In this document: positions 40,401-52,400 of the stretch, piece by piece
Layout of the letters: each line of letters begins with the position of its first letter
Numbering within the stretch: position 1 is the stretch's first letter
Assembly: GCA_040437565.1 (NCBI GenBank)
Contig: JBDOQK010000005.1
Coordinates: 558,001-622,000 of the forward strand
From: Albugo candida
Taxonomy: Eukaryota > Oomycota > Peronosporomycetes > Albuginales
Reading direction: 5' to 3'
DNA: 64,000 nucleotides
Made by a program: the position numbers and the translations under genes
Notes under the pieces: model-generated
The model's input: the letters and a program-made list of their open reading frames with translations, nothing else
Database searches by the model: none
Told to the model about the DNA's origin: nothing

Positions 40401-43400
40401 TACCCAACATCGGAGATGTTGACGTGTCGCTAAATTCTTTCAATACGCAAACAGGTGGGAGCTCATGGTCAGTGACATTTTTAAGAGATGCCTATCGGCC
40501 TTGTGAGCAACTCGAGGACAGTGATGAAGATGAGGCTGAAAACATTTATGACCCCTTTTCTTTACCCTCTGACGTGGACCCAAATGTAAAGCGCTGTAAT
40601 AGTCCGGGAGATGTTCCTGCTATGGTCATTGATACAAACGGACTCAAAGGCACGAATCCGATTGGCGTTGTCTGTGAGGCGTCCATCAATGCGGCTATTC
40701 CCAGTTCGTATTGCACACCTTTCCTTCAACTTATAGAAAATGGTCAAGTGCTGCGCGGCTTCTTCTCATTNNNNNNNNNNNNNNNNNNNNNNNNNNNNNN
40801 NNNNNNNNNNNNNNNNNNNNNNNNNNNNNNNNNNNNNNNNNNNNNNNNNNNNNNNNNNNNNNNNNNNNNNGATGTTGACGTGTCGCTAAATTCTTTCAAT
40901 ACGCAAACAGGTGGGAGCTCATGGTCAGTGACATTTTTAAGAGATGCCTATCGGCCTTGTGAGCAACTCGAGGACAGTGATGAAGATGAGGCTGAAAACA
41001 TTTATGACCCCTTTTCTTTACCCTCTGACGTGGACCCAAATGTAAAGCGCTGTAATAGTCCGGGAGATGTTCCTGCTATGGTCATTGATACAAACGGACT
41101 CAAAGGCACGAATCCGATTGGCGTTGTCTGTGAGGCGTCCATCAATGCGGCTATTCCCAGTTCGTATTGCACACCTTTCCTTCAACTTATAGAAAATGGT
41201 CAAGTGCTGCGCGGCTTCTTCTCATTTTTTCAAGTGCAAGGAGATCCTGGTTTCAGTCAGCGATTTCAGTTGAAACTGTATTGTCCGAACCCTCCATGTT
41301 CCGCGATTGATCGCTTCGAAATTCCGGCAGGAAATGAGTTCCTTGTTGATAGAGTGAGTACAGGAGATCGTTTCACCCTTGCTTCATTCGATTCTTGTAC
41401 TTTCATAATTACAGCCATTGTTCCAGGCGCTGCACCACAGATACATGTTTATCCGAACGTGTGTGCAGGGCTTACTTCTACAGCACCATTGCCAATGAAT
41501 CTACTGGTCCCATGGAATGCCACAGCCGCTATGGTAGAAAATGTTTTAGAAAGCTCTTCAGATCAGTCTCTTGAGCAAGGTATATGGAATCAAGGTCGTC
41601 AAGTGCTAGTCGATCGTAAAATTCATGGAAAATATGGCGAAGCTACATGGACAATTCGCTTTATTGCAAATCCTCTCATTACTCCCCCAGGGGCTGGAAA
41701 TGTGGCGCCAATAGAAGTTATCTTTGCTCCTAGTAGCTTCTCGTACAGCCCTCAGTATATCTCGATCACACAGACTATGGAAGGTTCGGCAGCATTGGCA
41801 GGATCATTTACAGTGGACTTTCATTCAGCAATCGGAGAACGAGAAGTTAGTTTTGACGAAGACCCAAAACGACTAGAAGCAAAATTGAATGAGATGAATA
41901 CAGTGGGCAGAGTTTTGGTCAAACGAGTGCCTTATCCATCTTCACTTACAGGGTGCGTTAATGACACATGTGCGGGAGGATGGGAAGATCGGCCCGTTAT
42001 GGTAGATGGTAGACGTGGTGGTTATCGATGGAAAATTCGATTTTTGCACTCAATTGGCGAGTATAGAGGCAGAACGTTCCCTCCTGGTAGCGGAAAGGTT
42101 GTGCCATTGACAGTGAAGCTTCACAATTTACAAGGACAAGGTAAGCAGGTTGAAGTAAAGAACAGTAAGATCGGATCACTTCCTATTCTTGAGAATTTTG
42201 TTTTTAAAGCTGGATCGGTTCAGAGTCCCTCGATACCATACGACGCAGATGCAAGCACTATCAAGCAGGCAATCGAATCTATGAATATATTTGGGGAGGT
42301 TGATGTATATCACAAAGCATTACTGGCACAAGAGATTCCTGGCGCTTTTGCTACACTGAAGAAGGATGGGACTATCGTTACCATATCAGGAACAAGCAGT
42401 TTCGATATAATGGAACACTTGACTCCAGGAGACCTCGTAAGATTTGGACCGACTGGTGCAACCTCGCTTCTTCCAGGAACTAACGGTGAAAGTCCGCTGA
42501 CTGGTGCTGAGCATTCGTCGAGGGTTCTTGTGAGGCCACAGTCTCCCATTGTAAGAACAAAGGACGAAGTAACATCGAGGTTATATCCAGGAATGTCTCT
42601 TCGAATTGATGGAGGAGTTTACAAAGTAAAGCGCACTGGCTCGGAGGTTCAGACTATAACTGTGAATGCTCCAATCTCGACCTTCAACGCAAATCTCAAT
42701 ACAAATGCTGGTCTTTACGCATTGATTCTCAAAAGGAGTGCGAAAATGGCGACGTCGAACTGTATTCCATACGATGCAACAGCATCCATGCTGCAAGGTA
42801 CACTGAATCTTCTCCTAAATCAAATAAACTCTACGTCTGGAAGCAGTCAGATTCGAGTCACTCGTACTGGTCCTCTTTCCCTCTCCAACAATGCTAATAG
42901 AGGATTCCAATATTATATTTACTTCCTAGGAGATTCCGTCAAGGGCGACGTTGCTCTTCTTACGTCTACATTTTCACCATGTGCAAGCACCGCAGTGATT
43001 CCAGACGTCGTTGTAGATACCGTAGAACACGGTGGGGAGATTTCGAGACAACTTATCACTTTCGCGACCGATTCTGGTCGCATTATTGATTCATTGGGGT
43101 ACTTTCGTCTCAAACAGGGCAGTGCAGTAACTCCTTGCCTTAGATGGGGAATCACAGCTCTCGAATTGGAGGCAGCCGCAGAGCTTCATTTGGGAACTGG
43201 AGATCTTCTTGTATCAAGGAACGGAAGTGGCGCTTCTATCACTGAAATACAGAAACTCAAAGTATCATCCAATATCCCTATCACATCGGGAACACTCGAT
43301 TCACTTTTCCGAATTGAATGGGAACTTAACAATGAGAGGGTGTGGACATCAAGCTGCCTTAGTTATGGCATTAGTGCTCGAGACCTGCAAGTTGCCCTCA

Positions 43401-46400
43401 ATGGTCTATTATCTTCAAATGACCCATCAAGTCGGCACATCTTTGTGACACGAGAGGGAGACGGCTCAGCAGCCTGGGGATACGGTTATGAGTATCGAAT
43501 ACACTTTGCAGGCTCGATCAGAGGTGGTGACAGTCCAGTACTGGGTGACGTACCAGCGCTTCGTATCATCAATGTCGGAAAAAATCCTTGCTTGGGGTTG
43601 CTCACAGGACCCAGGGAACCTAGAGTGGCCATTGAATTAGAGACTATCAGAAATGGGGTATCCTCGTATTCTTACGAAATAAATTATCTTGAGTACGATA
43701 AACAAAGTGCGTCCAAGAGTTTGCTCGAAGTCACCACCTCCACTTGCTCAACAACTAATTGGGTACACACGGGGGGCAATAGTCGAACTATAAAGACAAA
43801 ACAGACTTCTTTTGGTGGCAGTCCAAGTGTACAACAAATCTTTATTAGCGACAGTACAATAGCTACAAAAAAGTTCAAGCTCTCGCTGGATGGCACTTCG
43901 ACTGTACATTGCTTACCATTTGATGTTACTACCCTGAACCTTGTTCAGGCACTGGAAAGCATCTCTTTTATAGGATTGAATGGAGTCAACGTGTTGAGAG
44001 ACTTCGATGCCGAGATCTCACCACTTGGAACCTTATTTCTGGTCACTTTCATAGGTGATCAAGTCACAGGTCGTTTACCTCTACTTCAAGTTGTTCTTTA
44101 TGACGTGACATGTCAGACGGCATTCTCTTTCTTGGGCAACACCATCAGCACTACCTCTATACTTGAAGGCGGGCAGCATCCCAACTATTTTGTTATTTCC
44201 AAACTATATGAAGGTGATCAGCCAGGCCTACATGTTGCATATAATGTTCCTCAGATATTTTCCGTGCAGAACACAGCTTCCGAAATTCAGCAAATTGTTG
44301 TCACCACAACGTCTTCTTCCGGATTTTCAGCTGGAGATGCGTATAAGCTACAACTTGGAAGTACTTTCACAACTCCCTTCATCTCTTGGAATGCTCAAGA
44401 AGAAGATTTTGAGACCGCGTTAGGTGTGAATGGTGGTTTTACCAATTCTCGTTCCGCATTTACGGTGACAAGACGCAAAGATGGAGTCCTAGCACCATAC
44501 GGCTTCGTCTACACAATATATTTTAATGATCCCACTTTGACCGGAAACCAACCACTACTCACAGTGCCAACCTTGTCCACAAACTTTGGCTCTGGAAGCG
44601 GCATGGTCATTCCCACTGTCTTAGTTGACGGATTTGGTACTGAATTTGATGGAAGGTTGAGTCCTAACACGATTCCGTTGTCGTTACCAGATGAACCAAA
44701 ACAGTATGCGACATACCTGGCAGATGATTCAATACAGAAAATCTACAAAGTGAACGGTTTTCTATGGAATATAAGATTCAGTTCGTCGATAGGAGACATT
44801 CCTTGTTTGGAGGGTGTGCTTTCTTCGCCGAGTGAGACGAAGCTCTTGATCACGGATAACCTTGTACGAGGTAAAAAGTCAACAATGTACGAGATATCGC
44901 ACCTTTTGCCTGGAATACCTTATTATGTCAGAGTTGCTGCGAGTAACGAACTTGGCCTTGGGCAACTCTCAGTCACAAAGCGTGCGATGCCAAGTGGAAT
45001 ACCCGCAGCAGTATCCAAAGTACAATCTGGACCTGCTCTATTCGTATCGGAGGTTCAAGCTGTTCAGACAGCAGCCACTTATATCAATGAGATACAAAGT
45101 ATATCCACTACAACTGCTAGAATAATTGAGATTCAGACTTTACAAACTCGTATCTCGGGGTCCTTCATGAGCAATTGCTTGGATGGAGCTTGTATCAAAG
45201 GCTCCATAGCGTTCAGAATTCCAAGTGTACAAACGATCACGGTTACTTCCTCTGCTCCGTTTCGTGGTGAGTATGTAGTTTCTTTTATACGTCACGTTGC
45301 AGATAGCAATTCGATTAATGCTGGTCAATTCGTTGTTCTTGGGAGTGTCATTGATACAATCCCTATTTCGTGGAATGCAGCTGCTGATGACTTGAAGGAT
45401 AAATTGGTGCAGCTTTCAGCATTGAACACTGACGATATCGTGGTTACGCGAGATGGAGATGGTACGCTTGCGTCTGATTATGGATATACATATTCAGTCA
45501 CTTTTGTTGGAAACAATGTTGCGGGCCAAACTCAACTCATGAAAACTTCAGTGTATCCTGATTGTGCAACTTGTGATGCGCTCCTGACAGTAACAGGTGA
45601 TGCAGTGTCGCCTCCAACAGTATCAATGAATGAAAATATAGCAATGGGAAGTGATATCGCAATACAACGAGTATTTGTGGCGGCAGATAAACCGATCACT
45701 ACAGGAGCCTTCTATCTTACTTTTACGCATCTTGGAGCTTCCAAGACCACCACTTGTATTGAATATGACGCACCAGCACGAGAAGTAAACGATGCCTATC
45801 AAAATTCGGTCGAGTTCATATTAGAAAACCTGCCAAATGTAGACGATGTATACGTCACGCGTTCGGCTGATCCTTCACAAGCACCTAATGGATTNNNNNN
45901 NNNNNNNNNNNNNNNNNNNNNNNNNNNNNNNNNNNNNNNNNNNNNNNNNNNNNNNNNNNNNNNNNNNNNNNNNNNNNNNNNNNNNNNNNNNNNNGTTGCA
46001 GATAGCAATTCGATTAATGCTGGTCAATTCGTTGTTCTTGGGAGTGTCATTGATACAATCCCTATTTCGTGGAATGCAGCTGCTGATGACTTGAAGGATA
46101 AATTGGTGCAGCTTTCAGCATTGAACACTGACGATATCGTGGTTACGCGAGATGGAGATGGTACGCTTGCGTCTGATTATGGATATACATATTCAGTCAC
46201 TTTTGTTGGAAACAATGTTGCGGGCCAAACTCAACTCATGAAAACTTCAGTGTATCCTGATTGTGCAACTTGTGATGCGCTCCTGACAGTAACAGGTGAT
46301 GCAGTGTCGCCTCCAACAGTATCAATGAATGAAAATATAGCAATGGGAAGTGATATCGCAATACAACGAGTATTTGTGGCGGCAGATAAACCGATCACTA

Positions 46401-49400
46401 CAGGAGCCTTCTATCTTACTTTTACGCATCTTGGAGCTTCCAAGACCACCACTTGTATTGAATATGACGCACCAGCACGAGAAGTAAACGATGCCTATCA
46501 AAATTCGGTCGAGTTCATATTAGAAAACCTGCCAAATGTAGACGATGTATACGTCACGCGTTCGGCTGATCCTTCACAAGCACCTAATGGATTTTACTAT
46601 GATATATACTTTCTTGGAAACGGTGTGTATGGCGACATCATGAGATTGGACATCGCTGAATGTCCATCGTCACCTTTTAGAACATCAATTGACTCGCAGC
46701 TTTACCCCACTAATGCACTTCTGAGTGTCATCATGATCGACTATGGAGGCTATAATCCAGCTAATACTTTTGTTTCTGCTGGTGCGGGTACAGCAGAGCA
46801 ATTACAGAAAGATCTGAATCAGCTCCCAATGTTTGGTAACATCAAAGTCACACGATCACTCTCAGATGCAGAAGGGGGATTTGTTTGGACCGTCGCGTAT
46901 GGAGTTGAAAATGATAACGTTCCTCAGTTTATTTGTGGAGCTGATGCAACATTTCAAGCTCTTAGTGATGCTTTTTGTGAGACGTCAACCCTGGTGGATG
47001 GAAATGTAGTAGCTGGTTCTTTCATTCTTGAAACATCGAGTCTGATACCATTTGATGCGAGTTCAGCAACTATGGAAGCCGAACTAGAACGAATTGGCTG
47101 GATCGGGGATGTTCACGTCGAAAGATTTTCTCTCTCACCACAACATGGATACACATGGATGGTAACTTTTGTAGAGTTTGAAGGAGATGCACCAATGCTT
47201 CAAGCTACTAATCTTCTTCTCGGAACTGGGAGCACGGTAGTCATTGATGAAGCGCGTAAAGGGAATGGAATAAATGGAAGTTTTAGGCTTTCTTTCAAAG
47301 GTTCCTGGACGGCACCCATCACTGCAAACGCTCCTGCCAATTCTGCAGAATCTCGGTATGATGGCTCATCCATGCAAGAAAAACTAGAAGCACTTACGAG
47401 CATAGGGAAGCTTCAAGTAGAGAGATCAGCATACTCTGTTGATTCGGAAGGGGGATATCGCTGGCTGATAACGTTTTGCGACAACGTTGTTAATTCGGGA
47501 GATCTACCTTCCCTGAAAGCAGATTTTCAAAATCTTACCGGTACAGGTGCTCTTGTCTCTGTCGAAGAAGTTTTGAAAGGATCAAAAGCAGTAGGAAATC
47601 AGGTCTGGCTCTCTTTTGAGCCTCCCATAACATACCGAGGAGCTCCCATTACAAAGTATCAAGTGAGGTGGGATACAACACCGACATTTTCTTCCACCGC
47701 TACTAAAGAACTTTATATCGATGACCCGGCGCTACTAAATTACAAGCAAACTATCGTAATTGGAGCACCAAGCTTAGCTTGGTCAAGTCAGAGACTTCAG
47801 GAACGAGCAGAAATTCAGACTTTAACAATTGGGTCTTCTGGTGCGTTTAGCCTTTTCTTTCGAGGAGAAAAAACTCCCTCTTTCACTGTCAGCACTAGTA
47901 CAACGTCCGATATCTCATTGGCTCTGTCAAATCTGCTATCAATATCGTTTGTCACTATCTCACCAGAAGCGGCTTTGCTTGTGCCTGGTCTGGAAGCCTC
48001 CATCACATTTACGAACGAAATTGGCGATCTACCTCTATTGGGTACTGATAATCCTGATGCTGCAAGCATCACCGAAAGACAACGCGGTGTGACAAATTTT
48101 CGAAAAGAGGTCAATGTTTTCAAATGTAGTGCTGCAAGCGGTTCCATTCAGTTCCAGACAAAAATGGCAGTAGGATTCTCAGGCCAGTCTCGCAGCATAT
48201 CCGTTGCCTCGAGTACCTCACTTTCAGGGTTACAAACTGCACTTCACACACTTTTCAATGTAGAGAAGACATCGATTACGGTAACGAGCTTGCAAAACCT
48301 TTTGTGTGCATCACCAGCTCCCGCACCAGTAATCATCACATTCCATCGACTTTATGGTGATATTGATCTAACAATATTCTATGGAAGTACGGACCTGGCC
48401 TTTTACGAAGCCAACATTGATGGAGTCTATCCTGACATGTTCGGAGCAACAAGCGGCACATTCCAAGTTGGCTACCAGGGCGCTTTCACACGATCCTTGG
48501 ATTCAAATTTACAACATCGAGATATGAGGCTTGCTTTGGAAAGTCTTGATACAATACAAACAGTTCATGTGACCAGAGAATACGCGGCGTGGTTTATCCA
48601 AGATGTCGGTACTGTGGATGCTAATCAGGGCCAGATTTATGTGACTTGCTCGAGAAGTGCGACATGCAAATTCAAGCAAGCAATGTATGGGGTTCCGGGC
48701 TGCCTCATCAAAATTGGCGGTAATTGGTATACGATAAGATCCGATACTGATTCCACTCAGGGATTGAGCTCTTCAAGACTATACTTGGGGGACATGAATG
48801 GAAGAGAAATTGGTTATATCGCGCAAAGCGCTAGAAATATTAGCGTTTATGAGTGGATCAGAGGTTATAATTATCGTGTTTCCATGTTGCAAGTNNNNNN
48901 NNNNNNNNNNNNNNNNNNNNNNNNNNNNNNNNNNNNNNNNNNNNNNNNNNNNNNNNNNNNNNNNNNNNNNNNNNNNNNNNNNNNNNNNNNNNNNTTGATA
49001 CAATACAAACAGTTCATGTGACCAGAGAATACGCGGCGTGGTTTATCCAAGATGTCGGTACTGTGGATGCTAATCAGGGCCAGATTTATGTGACTTGCTC
49101 GAGAAGTGCGACATGCAAATTCAAGCAAGCAATGTATGGGGTTCCGGGCTGCCTCATCAAAATTGGCGGTAATTGGTATACGATAAGATCCGATACTGAT
49201 TCCACTCAGGGATTGAGCTCTTCAAGACTATACTTGGGGGACATGAATGGAAGAGAAATTGGTTATATCGCGCAAAGCGCTAGAAATATTAGCGTTTATG
49301 AGTGGATCAGAGGTTATAATTATCGTGTTTCCATGTTGCAAGTAAAAGAACCGATTTTGCCATTACAAATGAAAAAGCCGAGGCTTACTCCACACGATGC

Positions 49401-52400
49401 ATTTGTACGAATTGATGGTCGGCCTTGTCACAAATGCCATTATATTCCGACGAAAGCGGTAGATAACTTGATGATCGGACAGCTTCTATACGTTGACGTG
49501 CATGCTTACAATATAAATGGTCGAGGAGAAGATGGAGTTACCGCACTGGTCACACCTAATCAGATTCCCGATCCTCCCATGAACGTTGAGCTCCGTGTTC
49601 TCTCCAGTAAGGAAATACAAGTTTTTTTCTCTCCTCCGGCAATTTCGACTAGCATCATGAGTTCGAATCTCAACAAAGATATCTCTTCCTATTTGATACA
49701 GTATGATACGAACGATAAATTCATGCACGGCCGCGAGGTATGCTCAAAATGTGCGACAGCTTTAAGTGGCTCCGCTCTTACAACAACGACATCCTTACAA
49801 TCGAAGTTCGATAATACTCTCAATCAGTTCTGGATAGGACAAGACTCCGATTGTGTGTTAACTGTCATTTCCGTTCCAACCTCTACCCGTGTGAATGTTA
49901 ATCTTGGCCTTGGGTGTAGGCGTTTGTTTTTCACCGGAATGAATTTTTCCCTGTACTTCCATAGAGGCAAACCTGCCATTTTGTCTGGGGGAGCTTTGAC
50001 AGGCACACCTCCGTTCACACATATTCTCTCTGGCCTTATTGGGATGCAAACCTACTATGTTCGAATAGCAGCTGTGAACTCGATTCCGGTACAACAGATA
50101 TCTTACTCCGGAGATCCACCAGATAATCGTAAATGGTCCTCTCCAATTTCAGCAATGACGAAAGACAACGTACCAGATAATCCGATCACCGTGGTGCTTA
50201 ACGCTTTCTCGGGGTCAATCATGGAAGTGCAGATTCAGCCACCCACACAAGACGGAAAAGGAACAGGGGGACTTTCCATAACTCATTACTGGATTGATAT
50301 CGATGAAATAGCGACATTCAACTCCACAGGGAAATCATCCCCGGCGCTTATCAGTGTGAACTCGCTCTCATCTATATACCCTGGTGGACCTCTTCTCCAT
50401 TACATAACTGGCCTTGACACAGCCGTACAATATTATGTGCAAGTAAAAGCAATGAACTCGATAGGATATAGCCGTTCCACCCAGGCTTCCAACTCTGTAA
50501 CTTTGGTAAAAATGAATTCCGGGCCACAAGAAGTAAGCATACATTTTCCTTCCTACTCATTGAGTCAGAATGAATCTGGCAAAGCCGTCACTACTGCAAC
50601 GATATCGTGGAAACCACCTATCGATGATGGCGGTAGCGATATTGAATCATACATTGTGGAATGGTGGAAACTGGAAGGGCGGCATGAAGTTCAGTTATTA
50701 CAGATAAGTTGGCAAGTAGATCCGGTCAATGTAGTTCTCTTTCGGGTTGCTTTCGGAGGAGTCATGAGTGGATATCTTCCTTATGATGTTCAGCCGGAAA
50801 ATCTGCGCAGTGCGTTAATGAACCTTTACCTTAATGGGAATCCAGTAATTGGTCATGTTCGTGTAACGAGGACGATGAATCGTGATAGGAAGGGATACGA
50901 GTGGCTGATCACATTCTTGGCCGATCAAAATTTCGGAGACCAACCGTTGATACAGCTCTCTTATCCACAGAACAGCGGTATCAACGGAAGAATATATGAT
51001 ATAACGTCAGGTGTGTCTACTCCAACCACTGCTGACTTTCCTGGCAAGCCAGAAGTGCAAGTGCTAGTCATTTCTGGTTTGTCGCCACCAACTGGATACT
51101 TCCGTCTAAGTTTTCGCGGCTCACAGTGGACTAATTATGTTCCAGCTACAGCAGATGATAGCATTCTTAAAACTGCATTGCAACAATTACCAAGCGTAGG
51201 GCGAGTAAGTGTCTCTCGTTCCGTTTTCTTGGGGTCCAACAGCTACATCTGGAAGATCACCTTTGAAACAAATGTTGGCGATCAGCCTCCATTTGTCATT
51301 GATCGGTCCAAAATACATCCAGATAGCACATTTATCGGCATCAAGGACGGAGAAAATGCAGTTACAAGCACTGGAGAACGATGTCTTCCGGGGGATGATC
51401 CACTCACCTGCCCAGGAAGCTGGAACGGTTATTCTACAAATATCGCCGGCATGGCAATAATCGGTGAATCTCCAATAGATTATAAAAGTCATCAGACCGC
51501 AACTTCAAGTGTCTTAACGTACCAGGTATCCAAACTCAAACCTGGTAGCACCTATCATGTTACTGTGAGCGCAAAAACTGCGATCGGAGTAGGACCACGC
51601 GTTAGTGCATTTCCAGCCCCACTTATCCCACCGCTACGAGTTCCAGCCCCTCCAAAAGATGTTATGGTTGATGTCAACCCCGGGTCAACTACTCAGCTTA
51701 TAACAAAATGGGAGTCTCCGGACAATGATGGAGGAGCAGAAGTCCAAATGTATCGTGTTCAATTTGATTCTTCTCCTCGATTCAATGGAAATCGAGGGGA
51801 GGAAAACGTTTGGTGTCCCACGGCACCCAAATTAGCCGTTTGGAGTGTTCAGACTGCACGGGTTGACAATACAGTTGCAAACCCGATCAGTAAAGGATAC
51901 TTCCAGCTCGAGCTTCGACGGGACTTGAAAATTTTCCCGTCCGAGCCTATTCCGTGGAATGCAGTTTCAATGGCAAAAGAGGAGGTCGGATCAGGGACTT
52001 TTTCTCAATCCAAAGTATTTTGCACGATTTGTTCAGCTTGTACTGATACCTGCGATAGTAGCGCAGTGCCACCAGTGTTCTTGAAGCGCGAATCATCAGG
52101 ATCAATGCAGTCAAAATTAGAACACATTTTTGCATTATCGGTAGGTGTTCATGTAGACACTGCTATACCCAATCCAAGCGGTGATGGTGGGTACAAGTGG
52201 ATAATTACTTTTCTCGATGCAGGTGATGACTTCGCTTTACTACCAGGCACAAATGCCCTGTACGATTCTTCAAATAATGGTGGCGCAGGATTATACTCTG
52301 TCACCACGACGAAGCTTGTTGCTGGTGTCTATCCCGGACCGTGCACAGGAGCTCATTCGATTCCGAGTAGCGGAATTCTCAACAAAGGACAATTTTATCA

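Larger units (their letters stand above)
37600..45010 (+). other. FN3 no. 7 split by about 2,200 residues (A modules 13-27)
   Basis: The first half is at 37600-37730 (SEPENLRLDVL, LQSYTIEWDD). The matching second half appears only at about 44890-45000 (LLPGIPYYVRVAASNELGLG). Between them lie about fifteen A modules, several with B inserts (near 38690, 41340, 42412 and 42571). A few A modules look incomplete. Gap 7 with its 356-nt repeat lies inside. Pairing of the halves is inferred because no other complementary half exists in between. Confidence 0.5.
45010..49560 (+). other. FN3 no. 8, apparently interrupted at two places (A modules 28-35)
   Basis: A possible first strand (GIPAAVSKV) lies near 45000. 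The B-C strands follow only at about 47599-47690 (NQVWLSFEPP, ITKYQVRWDTT). The E-G strands come at about 49430-49560 (LLYVDVHAYNINGRGED). A modules 28-32 fill the first interval and 33-35 the second. A35 carries a B module with a CKFK...GC pair (GCLIKIGGNWYTIRS). Gaps 8 and 9 lie inside. Confidence 0.4.

Noticed and set aside
40415-41226. Apparent perfect tandem duplication inside the giant protein
   Set aside because: It flanks a 100-N gap, looks identical, and follows the same pattern as the other gaps, so it is an assembly overlap. The frame is kept only by chance.
45296-46593. Second apparent perfect protein duplication in the giant gene
   Set aside because: Same artefact (599-nt overlap around gap 8). 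It is not counted as extra A modules.
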